DNA from: Conexivisphaera sp049976725
GTDB taxonomy: Archaea > Thermoproteota > Nitrososphaeria > Conexivisphaerales > Conexivisphaeraceae
Reading direction: 5' to 3'
Length of the DNA: 48,045 nucleotides
Assembly: GCA_049976725.1 (NCBI GenBank)
Contig: JBMFHR010000007.1
Location: 1-48,045 of the forward strand
In this document: piece by piece, positions 8,280 through 15,519 of the stretch
Layout of the letters: every line of letters begins with the position of its first letter
Numbering within the stretch: the first letter of the stretch is position 1
Notes under the pieces: model-generated
Told to the model about the DNA's origin: nothing
Database searches by the model: none
The model's input: only the letters and a program-made list of their open reading frames with translations
Made by a program: the position numbers and the translations under genes

Positions 8280-8598
8280 AGCGCGCCGCTCATCGCTATA
8301 GAGTATCCATTAAGGGTTACCATCGAATCGGCACCCGGGGCCCTTGGTACCGGCGTCAGCCCCTGGCCGAGCGGCCTTCCGAGGCCATCCCCGCGCCCCC
8401 AGCGGTGTGGCAACGGGGATCCCCGCCCGCTGGACCCTGGCGCTCGGGATCCTGACGGCGACCACAGGATCGTCGCCCCTGGACACGACGCGCGGATAAA
8501 AGCTAACCTGCGCGCGGCGCATCCCGCGTGGCCGCTCTGGCACGGCGCACGAGGGAGCACGAACGCATAAAAGGCGCGGCGGGTTCCCCGGGGGGCAC
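8280..8598. other. 319-base intergenic region with strong predicted RNA structure
   Basis: No credible reading frame. It holds several inverted repeats: ggcct-tccg-aggcc near 8373, ccagcgg/ccgctgg around 8399-8433 enclosing ggggatcccc, and gatcctg/caggatc around 8447-8470. A TATA-like ggataaaagc lies near 8494. It could encode a small structured RNA, but the conserved motifs of RNase P RNA or SRP RNA are not recognisable. Confidence 0.35.
8566..8573 (+). promoter_or_regulatory. TATA box for the diphthine-ammonia ligase gene
   Basis: The sequence cataaaag is centred 29 nt upstream of GTG 8599, as expected for a leaderless transcript. Confidence 0.6.
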
Positions 8599-9222
8599 GT
8601 GGGTCTCAAGGCCGCGCTGTTCTCGGGCGGGAAGGACTCGGTTTACTCCGCGCTCTTGGAGTGGCCAGTGGACATATTCGTCACGTTCGTGTACGAGTTC
8701 CCGAGGCCGTCGCCGCACCTCCTCAACGTGTCGAAGCTCGTGGAGCTGGCGGGCGCCATGTCAGTCCCGCTCGTGGTGCTCAGGGTCCACAAGGGAAGAG
8801 AGAAGGAGGAGGAGGCCCGCCTCCTCGCCTCGCTCGGGGTCTCCCGCATCGTGGCGGGGGACCAGGGCGTCGAGGATCACCTGAAGTACATGGAATCGAT
8901 GGCGGCCGAGGCAGGGGCCGAGCTCTCGGAACCCCTCTGGGGACTGGAGCAGGACGTGATTCTGGAAAGGGAGCTGGAGGAGCTGGAGTTCCTCATCATA
9001 GGCGCCGGAGGGAGGGCGCGCGAGCTGATGTGCCGGCGCATCGATATAGGATCTCTCCCCGGCTTCCTCTCGGATGTGAGGAGGCTGGGGATAAGCCCGA
9101 TAGGGGAGGCCGGCGAGTACCACTCGCTCGTCACGCGCGTGAGGAGGCTCGATGCGGCCATAGGCGCCAGCTGCAGGGACGTCAGGTCGTACGGGGACTA
9201 CCTGATCGCGCTGGTGGACTGA
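8599..9222 (+). CDS. dph6: Diphthine-ammonia ligase family protein (ATP-pyrophosphatase, MJ0570 type)
   Basis: A 207-residue adenine-nucleotide alpha-hydrolase of the DUF71/Dph6 family. This family catalyses the last, ATP-dependent amidation of diphthine to diphthamide on translation elongation factor 2. The PP-loop SGGKDS spans residues 9-14, and the C-terminal signature reads SPIGEAGEYHSLV. The length matches archaeal members. It starts from a GTG with a leaderless-type TATA box. Its 3' end overlaps the convergent MBL-hydrolase gene by 41 bases. Confidence 0.85.
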   Translation: MGLKAALFSGGKDSVYSALLEWPVDIFVTFVYEFPRPSPHLLNVSKLVELAGAMSVPLVVLRVHKGREKEEEARLLASLGVSRIVAGDQGVEDHLKYMESMAAEAGAELSEPLWGLEQDVILERELEELEFLIIGAGGRARELMCRRIDIGSLPGFLSDVRRLGISPIGEAGEYHSLVTRVRRLDAAIGASCRDVRSYGDYLIALVD

Positions 9223-9841
9223 TGCCGCATTTGCGCGAGTTCACGAAGGGATTCGAGGACGCCTCCGCGCCGATCGTGGTGGCGGGACCGTGGCCGGGCA
9301 GCACGACGGTGTCGGGCGGTAGCTCGCGGTAGAGCCTGCACACGGACCGGCGCAGCGCCGCGGGGTCGGACCAGGGTATATCTGTCCTCCCCACCGACCC
9401 GGCGAATAGGAGGTCTCCCGTGATGACGAACCCATCTCCGACGAGGCTCAGGGAGCCCGGGGTGTGACCAGGGGTGTGCATCGCCCTAACGCCTCCCCAG
9501 ACCTCCTGACCGTCCTCGACCAGCTCGGCCGAATCGGGAGGATCCGGCGGAGCGAACCCGAGCTCCTCGGACATAGAAAGCAGCCCGCGCCTGAGCTCCC
9601 AGTCCATCCGGTGGACCACGAACACTGCGCCGGTCCTCCCGACGATCTCCCTCGCGCCCCACACGTGGTCGAAGTGCATGTGCGTAGCTACTATCGCGCG
9701 GAGCCTCCTGCCGCCCAGCGCCGGGAGAATGGTGTCCGGATCCCCTCCCGGATCCACCAGCACGCAATCAGGGCCCTCACACAGCAGGTACGCGTTGGAC
9801 ATCAGGGGACCGACTACCAGCCTGAGCGGCAGGGGGCGCAC
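9182..9841 (-). CDS. Metallo-beta-lactamase-fold hydrolase (glyoxalase II-like)
   Basis: A 219-residue MBL-fold hydrolase with all dinuclear zinc motifs: THMHFDH, HTPGHTPGS, the bridging Asp in VITGDLLF, and the final His in LPGHGP. Such proteins hydrolyse thioesters or act on sulfur or phosphate esters. The substrate here is not evident. I place the start at GTG 9841 because the minus-strand TATA-like cttatttg is centred 27 nt upstream. ATG 9859 and GTG 9889 are in-frame alternatives. The C-terminal 20 residues overlap the dph6-like gene on the other strand and look non-conserved. Confidence 0.82.
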   Translation of the reverse strand: MRPLPLRLVVGPLMSNAYLLCEGPDCVLVDPGGDPDTILPALGGRRLRAIVATHMHFDHVWGAREIVGRTGAVFVVHRMDWELRRGLLSMSEELGFAPPDPPDSAELVEDGQEVWGGVRAMHTPGHTPGSLSLVGDGFVITGDLLFAGSVGRTDIPWSDPAALRRSVCRLYRELPPDTVVLPGHGPATTIGAEASSNPFVNSRKCGISPPARSGSPRTT

Positions 9842-9942
9842 GTCCCGGCGCTTCGGCATGGGGACAAATAAGTGGAGCTGCGGCCGCACGCGTGCCGGAA
9901 TTCAGAAAAAGCCTGAGGTGAGGAATGGGGAACGGAGATGCC

Positions 9943-11358
9943 TCAGAGCACGGGCTGGGCTGTGGCGTAATGAGGCGGCCAGACCACCTGGGTGTACACG
10001 GAGCTGCTGGTCGAATTGTAGAACGCCTCGACCCAGAAGTAGGTCATGTTGACCGAATTGTATAGCAAGCCGGCGGAGGGTGGCCCTATCAGCGTGTTGT
10101 TGGGCGGGAACGGCGTGTAGACGCTGGCGAGGGGCCACGGGACGTCGCTGGGGGTCAGCTCGTGGAAGGCCGCGAGGACCGCGCTGGTGTTCGTGCTGCC
10201 CGCCTTCTGGATGGCGGCCAGGGACATGTACATCTGGTCGAAGCCGAAGCTCCCCAGTGCGCCGAAGGGCGCACCGGCGAAGGCCAAGAACTCGTTCCTG
10301 AAGACCTGCCAGCGCTGGTTGAGCGCGACGTCCGACGTGTTCGCGGTCGCCGGCAGGTTGGTTATCACGAAGTAGTGGTAGTAGGAGGCAGCAGAGCCCA
10401 GCAGTTTGTAGACCAAGGGATCGTCCGCGGGCGTCCATGCTATGGCCACGGTGCCCTGGAGCTGCGGGAAGCTCTTGCCCTGCTGGAGCAGGGTGACTAT
10501 CTGGGGCGGCGGCATGGCTATCACGATCACGTTGGGCTGGAGCGAGGCGACGCTGCTCAGGGTGGACTCGAAGCTCGTGGCGCTCGCGGGCACCCACTGG
10601 ACGCTGACTATCTGCATCTCATTCTGGAGGCCCCTCTGGTATATCGACTGGTTCAGCCCGTTGAACTCATCAACTGCCGTCGGCTCACCCTGCTTCCCGA
10701 AGTATACTATCTTTATGGGACCGCTCGGGTTTATCTGGTTCTTGTACTTCGAGAGGAAGTCGACTATCTGGGATCCGAAGAGATAGGCGGTTGGCTCTAT
10801 GTGAATTATCATGTAGTGCTGGGTGAGGGGCTGGCTGTAGTCCGGCGTCGACACGGTGACGCCGCCGACGCCACCTATGTTAGGTATGTATATTATGTTA
10901 TGCTGGCGGATCGTCGAAAGCTCGGCGTACACCACTCCGGAGTAGAACGCCCCGAGGGTAACCACCGGGTGGTAGGTCGTGTAGAGCTGGAGCAGCGCCT
11001 CCGGCCCCACGCTGGGGTTCGTCTGGTCATCGGCCCACACGACGTTTACCGTGTAGTTGCCCGGCCCGTTGGGGCCGTTCGCGAGGTATATCCCACCCTG
11101 CGCGTTGACCTGACCCTGCACGAGCTGCGCGGCCTTCAGGAGCTCCTCGCCCGAGAACCCGAAGGGTCCCGTGAGGTCGGTCGCCACGCCTATCGTCACC
11201 TGGCCCACTATCGCGTGAGTCGGTGTGGGGGTCGGGGTGGGCTTGGGGGGCGGCGGCCTGGTGGCGTAGTACGCGGCCACGCCGCCCACGATCACCACGA
11301 TGATGACGACGGCGATTATCGCCCACAGAGCGGTCTTGGAAATGGCGCTTCTCCTCAT
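9943..11358 (-). CDS. ABC-type substrate-binding protein (LivJ/branched-chain amino-acid type)
   Basis: A 471-residue extracellular binding protein anchored by an N-terminal helix (ALWAIIAVVIIVVIVGGVAAYY). A Pro/Thr linker (PPPPKPTPTPTP) precedes a periplasmic-binding type I fold beginning VTIGVATDLTGPFGFSGEELLKAA. It would capture an amino acid, amide or urea-like ligand outside the cell. The minus-strand TATA box (cttatatttt, centred near 11387) predicts ATG 11358 as the leaderless start, four residues inside the longest frame (ATG 11370). No permease or ATPase gene is adjacent, so it is an orphan or works with a distant transporter. Confidence 0.87.
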   Translation of the reverse strand: MRRSAISKTALWAIIAVVIIVVIVGGVAAYYATRPPPPKPTPTPTPTHAIVGQVTIGVATDLTGPFGFSGEELLKAAQLVQGQVNAQGGIYLANGPNGPGNYTVNVVWADDQTNPSVGPEALLQLYTTYHPVVTLGAFYSGVVYAELSTIRQHNIIYIPNIGGVGGVTVSTPDYSQPLTQHYMIIHIEPTAYLFGSQIVDFLSKYKNQINPSGPIKIVYFGKQGEPTAVDEFNGLNQSIYQRGLQNEMQIVSVQWVPASATSFESTLSSVASLQPNVIVIAMPPPQIVTLLQQGKSFPQLQGTVAIAWTPADDPLVYKLLGSAASYYHYFVITNLPATANTSDVALNQRWQVFRNEFLAFAGAPFGALGSFGFDQMYMSLAAIQKAGSTNTSAVLAAFHELTPSDVPWPLASVYTPFPPNNTLIGPPSAGLLYNSVNMTYFWVEAFYNSTSSSVYTQVVWPPHYATAQPVL

Positions 11359-11381
11359 CTTCGCCCGCATCTGTGAACTAG

Positions 11382-11392
11382 TAAAATATAAG
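11382..11392 (-). promoter_or_regulatory. TATA box for the binding-protein gene
   Basis: The minus strand reads cttatatttta in an AT-rich patch. Its spacing favours ATG 11358 over ATG 11370. Confidence 0.55.
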
Positions 11393-11515
11393 CATTATCT
11401 TCACTATATATCGTAGTAGAGGTTATTATTTTGACTGCGCTACACGTAGGTCAATCACCAGGAAGATCCTCTATAGGAGAAACATCGCGAATGCGACCGG
11501 GACGGGAGGGCAGCC

Positions 11516-11854
11516 TCAGAAGGGCGCCACGTCAAGCAACCCGTCGGGCCCAACCGAGACCCTATAAGTCCTCAGCGGGACCCGCACCTGCTCCTGCTCG
11601 CACGGGACCTCCGGCTTCACGTGAGGGGGCTCCACCATCTCCCCCGTCCTCATGTCGTACCTGGCGCCGTGCGCGGGGCATATCGCGATCGGACCCTCCG
11701 CCTCGGAGAGGAGCGCGCATCCCATGTGCGCGCAGACGGCGTCCATGCCGTAGAACTTGTCGCCGTACTTCGCTATGAGCACCGGTCTCCCGCCCAGCCA
11801 TATGATCATGGAGTTGCGGTCCTCGAACGAGTGAACGTGTATGCGAACCTTCAT
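11516..11854 (-). CDS. Rieske [2Fe-2S] ferredoxin-like protein
   Basis: A 112-residue soluble protein consisting of one Rieske domain. The cluster ligands are Cys41 and His43 (CAHMGC) and Cys59 and His62 (CPAHGARYD). No transmembrane anchor is seen, so it is a ferredoxin-type electron carrier rather than a bc1 subunit. An electron-transfer role for a neighbouring or distant oxidoreductase is inferred. A weak TATA (gtttaaggg) lies about 31 nt upstream of the ATG, inside the 3' flank of the next gene. Confidence 0.88.
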   Translation of the reverse strand: MKVRIHVHSFEDRNSMIIWLGGRPVLIAKYGDKFYGMDAVCAHMGCALLSEAEGPIAICPAHGARYDMRTGEMVEPPHVKPEVPCEQEQVRVPLRTYRVSVGPDGLLDVAPF

Positions 11855-11897
11855 CCGGCGGTGGGAGGGCGCACCGTCTCCCTTAAACGTGTCACGC

Positions 11898-12665
11898 TCA
11901 GGCCCCGACGCTTATTATGAGCCATGCCTCCAGCACCGCGGACGCGTAGAGCAGGGCCACGGATGCCACCATCAGGGTCAGCGACAGCCACAGTCCTCCG
12001 CGATCGCTGCGGATGAGCGCCGAGTACAGCTCGTGCCCTCCGGCCACAGCCAGCGCGTAGGACGAGAACTCAGTGAAGGTGGCCGGGGCCAGGAGCACGG
12101 ACAGCACGTAGGCGTACCAGAACCTATTGCCGCCCCAGAGGGAGGTTGCCCCGACTGCCCAGACCAACGAGGATGTTTCCATGAGCGAGAACCCGAAGAG
12201 TGCCGCGCCCGCCACCGGCACGTACGATATCGCGTCGATCTTGAGATTGTGCTCGAATATCGCGAGCGCCATGGCGGGCACCGTCGTGTAAGAGGAGCGG
12301 AAGCTCTCGACCTCCCCCACGAACTGCGTCACCGTGGAGGGCGAGGCCAGGGCCGTGTAGAAGCCAGGGGGGGCCGCGAGCGCGGCGAGCGTCGCGTATG
12401 CTACCGCCATTGACACCGCGTACACGCGGAGGGGCCTGCGCGGGGAGGGCCTCAGGGGGCGGCCGTATATCGAGACCGCGAACACGATGGCGAACGCGGC
12501 CGGGAAGGCCTCTATGTAGCGGGACGCCACGCCTGGGAGGGCACGCAGGGCAAGTCCGATCGCGTAGAGCGCTAGGGTCACCGCCACCGATGCAGCGAGC
12601 ATCCAGAGAGGCCTGTCCACGCTCACCGCGTCCAGGATCCGGGATCCCAAGCCTCTGATGCCCAT
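11898..12665 (-). CDS. SpoIIM/DUF95-like integral membrane protein
   Basis: A 255-residue membrane protein with about six hydrophobic segments. The order of motifs, IFEHNLKIDAISYVPVAGAALFG then LLAPATFTEFSSYALAVAGGHEL, resembles the stage II sporulation protein M family (DUF95), widespread in archaea with unknown function. It stands alone, with a TATA-like gttaatac centred 30 nt upstream of ATG 12665. The family call rests on pattern rather than alignment. Confidence 0.6.
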   Translation of the reverse strand: MGIRGLGSRILDAVSVDRPLWMLAASVAVTLALYAIGLALRALPGVASRYIEAFPAAFAIVFAVSIYGRPLRPSPRRPLRVYAVSMAVAYATLAALAAPPGFYTALASPSTVTQFVGEVESFRSSYTTVPAMALAIFEHNLKIDAISYVPVAGAALFGFSLMETSSLVWAVGATSLWGGNRFWYAYVLSVLLAPATFTEFSSYALAVAGGHELYSALIRSDRGGLWLSLTLMVASVALLYASAVLEAWLIISVGA

Positions 12666-12748
12666 ACCGGTCGCGCGGAGCTACCATCCGGTATTAACGG
12701 ATTTCCGCGACGCGCGTTTGCGGATGAAAACTGCGCGCAAAGGGACGG

Positions 12749-14047
12749 TCAGGGACCGCCCGTCCCCCCGCGGTAACGGCGGGGCCCCCCGCGGCCCCCC
12801 GGCGCGCCCTCGGCGGAGACCAGGAGGCCCCTCTTGAACATCTCCACCGCTTCCCTGGCGGGCACGCGCGGCGAGTAGTACACGTCGATCCCCGCGGCCC
12901 TGAGGGCCATCAGGCGCTCACCTCCCGCCGCCCCGACTATGACCGCGTTGACGCCACGCGACTCCAGCGTCGGCAGCAGGTCCCTGATGGGCCTCCCGCG
13001 TGCGGGATTCCTCAGTTCCTCCTCGGCGCCGGTCCCCGTGTCAACTATGAGCAGCCCCTCCGAATCCGATGCGCTGTCGGCCACGTGGCTGGAGGCATCG
13101 ATGAACACCGCGATCCTCCATCTGCCCGATGGCGCGCCGGGCTCCTCGTGTATCGACACCATGAGCAGGTCCGGCATCTCCCTCCTGAGGACCTCCTCCA
13201 CCCTGTCCGCTATTGCGTCGGCGTCCCTCACGCTGATGGCCGGCGAAGTCTCCAGGTGCATCGCCGCCATCAGGAACGGGCCGGCCCTCCTGGTCCTCAC
13301 GTCGTGGACGCCCACGACGCCCGGCACCCTGGAGGCTATCTCCCTTATCCTGGCGGCGGCGCCCTCGTCGGCCGCGTCCAGCAGCGTCAGGACGGAGGAT
13401 CTGCCTATCAGGTAGGCCTGATAGAGAATGAACGCGGAGATTCCGAGCCCGACGGCGGCCGCGGCCCACCAGTAGCCGGTGGCCTGGCCCGCGACGCCCG
13501 CCACGGTGACCACCGAGATCAGGACGTCCTGGAACGCGTGGGAGGCCTCTGCGCTGAGGGAGCTGAAGACGCTACCCTTCGATGCCCTGAGGTAGGACGC
13601 CAGCGCGTAGTACACGGCGGCCGACGAGCCCTCCAGCGCCACCAGCAACAGGGGGTCCGCGACCGAGGTGTAGGAGGGATGCAGGGAATCCCACGCGATC
13701 TTGAGGGCCGCAGCCCCTATGGCTACCGCCACCACCAGGGCAGCGAGGTTCTCGGCCTTGTACATGCCGAACGGGAACCTCGAGGTTGGGTGAGCGCGCG
13801 CCAGCCTGAGCCCGATGTAGACGGCCAGAGCTGTCAGCGCGTCGGCCAGCGTGTGGACGCCGTCCGCCTCCACGGCTACGCTGCCCAGCCAGTAGCCAAG
13901 CAATATCTTCGCCGTCGCGAAGAGCAGGTAGACGGCGCCGGCGATGGAGGCCGCCCTCATCCCGCTGGAGAAGGCCTCGCGCCAGGGCCCGCCCGCCTCC
14001 ACGGCCCCGCTAGGCGCGGCCCCGGAATAAGCGTTGCCGACCGGCAC
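12749..14047 (-). CDS. CDF cation-efflux transporter fused to a NifX-like domain
   Basis: A 432-residue fusion. Residues 25-235 form a six-helix cation diffusion facilitator with SVAVEADGVHTLADAL (metal-site Asp and His) and AEASHAFQDVLIS. Then comes the cytoplasmic CDF domain (VPGVVGVHDVRTRRAG, MHLETSPAISVRDADAI). About residues 310-410 resemble the NifX/NifB dinitrogenase-cofactor family (RWRIAVFIDASSHVADSASDSEGLLIVDTG). A Gly/Arg-rich tail ends GGRGGPRRYRGGTGGP. It probably exports divalent metal with a cluster- or metal-sensing tail. The frame extends to ATG 14068, but TATA 14071-14076 favours GTG 14047, leaving the palindrome untranslated. Confidence 0.85.
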   Translation of the reverse strand: MPVGNAYSGAAPSGAVEAGGPWREAFSSGMRAASIAGAVYLLFATAKILLGYWLGSVAVEADGVHTLADALTALAVYIGLRLARAHPTSRFPFGMYKAENLAALVVAVAIGAAALKIAWDSLHPSYTSVADPLLLVALEGSSAAVYYALASYLRASKGSVFSSLSAEASHAFQDVLISVVTVAGVAGQATGYWWAAAAVGLGISAFILYQAYLIGRSSVLTLLDAADEGAAARIREIASRVPGVVGVHDVRTRRAGPFLMAAMHLETSPAISVRDADAIADRVEEVLRREMPDLLMVSIHEEPGAPSGRWRIAVFIDASSHVADSASDSEGLLIVDTGTGAEEELRNPARGRPIRDLLPTLESRGVNAVIVGAAGGERLMALRAAGIDVYYSPRVPAREAVEMFKRGLLVSAEGAPGGRGGPRRYRGGTGGP

Positions 14048-14050
14048 ATA

Positions 14051-14070
14051 TTTTGTGCAATTACACAAAA
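14051..14070. promoter_or_regulatory. Palindromic operator at the CDF-NifX promoter
   Basis: The sequence TTTTGTGCAATTACACAAAA is symmetric at 18 of 20 positions. It occupies the gap between TATA 14071-14076 and the predicted start site at 14047, where a bound protein would block initiation. The 14-bp core differs by one base from the perfect palindrome at 39872-39885. Confidence 0.7.
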
Positions 14071-14076
14071 ATATAT
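14071..14076 (-). promoter_or_regulatory. TATA box for the CDF-NifX gene
   Basis: An atatat hexamer centred 26 nt upstream of GTG 14047, directly abutting the operator palindrome. It sits just after the nuoN stop, so this gene can be transcribed independently of complex I. Confidence 0.6.
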
Positions 14077-14090
14077 CAGTTGCGCTATTC

Positions 14091-15518
14091 TCAGCCCAGG
14101 AACACCGACGACACGTATCCCAGGAGCAGCGGAGCGATGATCCCGATCGCGAGGACCGCGGCGGCCCCCGCCAGGAGCGCTGCCAGGTAGCGGCCCTCCA
14201 CCCTCGGTCCCTCGCCCTTCGCCAGCATCTCCCTGATCACCACCGCGTAGTAGAAGGCGCTGATGCCGCTGTTGACCAGCGCCAGCACGGCCAGCCATAT
14301 CGAGTAGCCGGACGCGGCCAGGAACATGTACAGCTTGCCCCAGAAGCCCAGCAGAGGCGGGAGCCCTAGGAGACTCAGCAGGAGCAACGATGCCGAGACA
14401 GCGGCGGCAGGGCTGCTGGAGAGCATCCCGCGGACGCTCGTGAGGCGACCGCCGGCTTCGCCGGCGAGCGCGAAGAGCGGCACCTTCGCCAGCGAGTACG
14501 CGACGGCCTGTATGGCCACCGCGTAGTAAGCCAGGAGCAGCAGCGGGCGGTAGGCCGGACCGAGGCCAGCGAAGTACGCAGCAGCGGCTATCGCTGTCAT
14601 TATGTACCCGACCTGCGCCATGCTGCTGTATGACAGTATCATCTGGAAGCTCCTGCTGCTCAGCGCGGCGAAGTTCCCGTAGATCATCGTGATGACGGCC
14701 ACCGCCGCGGCGGTCAGCGCTATCGGCGCGGACAGCGGCCCCGCCGCGGCTACTATAAGGATCCTGGCGATTATGGCTATGAAGCCCAGCTTGACCACGC
14801 CTGCCACGAATGAGACCACCCTGCCGTCGGCCCTGCCGTAGACGTTGGGGAGCCACCAGTGGAACGGGAACAGTCCCAGCTTGAAGCCCACGGCGGCCAG
14901 CGCGGCGACCACGGCGGCCAGCGCGAGGCCGCGCGCCCCGAGCGTGGCCGCGCCAAGCGGGACTATGGCGAACGAGGACGCCGCCTGGAGCGCCGAATCC
15001 ACCGCCGCCCAGGCCATCAGGAACAGGGTGGCAACTATGCCCACCATGATGTACCTGACCGAGGCTGCCTTACTCGAGGCATCGTCCGGGAGCGCTATGA
15101 ACACGTAGCTGGCCACGGACACTATCAGCCAGGTGGCCAGCACGACCAGCGCGTCGGCTGCGCCGGCCAGGAAGAATGTGCCGAACAGCACCAGCGGCAC
15201 GAGGCTGAAGGCCGCGGGGCTGGTGGACCACTTGGATGCGTCGGGGCCCATGGCGACCAGCGCGAGCAGTGAGGACACGGAGGCGCCCAGCAGTATCATG
15301 GAGCTGAACGGATCCTGCACGACGAGGCCCCCGTAGAGCGACAGGGACGCGGACATGCTCAAGTATAGCGACGCCGCCGAGGCCACCAGGAAGGCCAGGG
15401 AGCCGAGGACCGCGAGCGAGAGCGCGATCCTCCAGCGCCTGCCGACCAGCGGCACCGCTAGCCCCGTGGCGAGCGTCAGGTAGATCATCGACTGCACGAG
15501 GAGTACTGCGATGGCCAT
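14091..15518 (-). CDS. nuoN: Complex I subunit N (proton-pumping antiporter-like)
   Basis: A 475-residue polytopic protein of the Mrp-antiporter family, with about 14 hydrophobic segments. It carries the conserved KLGLFPFHWWLPNVYG (pumping Lys region), YSSMAQVGYIM and SLLGLPPLLGFWGKLYMF. It is the last gene of the nuo operon and starts one base after the nuoL stop. It pumps ions as part of the membrane arm. Confidence 0.93.
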   Translation of the reverse strand: MAIAVLLVQSMIYLTLATGLAVPLVGRRWRIALSLAVLGSLAFLVASAASLYLSMSASLSLYGGLVVQDPFSSMILLGASVSSLLALVAMGPDASKWSTSPAAFSLVPLVLFGTFFLAGAADALVVLATWLIVSVASYVFIALPDDASSKAASVRYIMVGIVATLFLMAWAAVDSALQAASSFAIVPLGAATLGARGLALAAVVAALAAVGFKLGLFPFHWWLPNVYGRADGRVVSFVAGVVKLGFIAIIARILIVAAAGPLSAPIALTAAAVAVITMIYGNFAALSSRSFQMILSYSSMAQVGYIMTAIAAAAYFAGLGPAYRPLLLLAYYAVAIQAVAYSLAKVPLFALAGEAGGRLTSVRGMLSSSPAAAVSASLLLLSLLGLPPLLGFWGKLYMFLAASGYSIWLAVLALVNSGISAFYYAVVIREMLAKGEGPRVEGRYLAALLAGAAAVLAIGIIAPLLLGYVSSVFLG

Positions 15519-15519
15519 G

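Noticed and set aside
8310..8500. RNase P RNA or SRP RNA gene
   Set aside because: The region is structured, but I cannot find the conserved RNase P or SRP helix 8 sequences on either strand, so only an unspecified candidate is reported.
12725..12800. Terminator or repeat after the CDF gene
   Set aside because: The C-rich run simply encodes the Gly/Arg-rich tail of the CDF-NifX protein.
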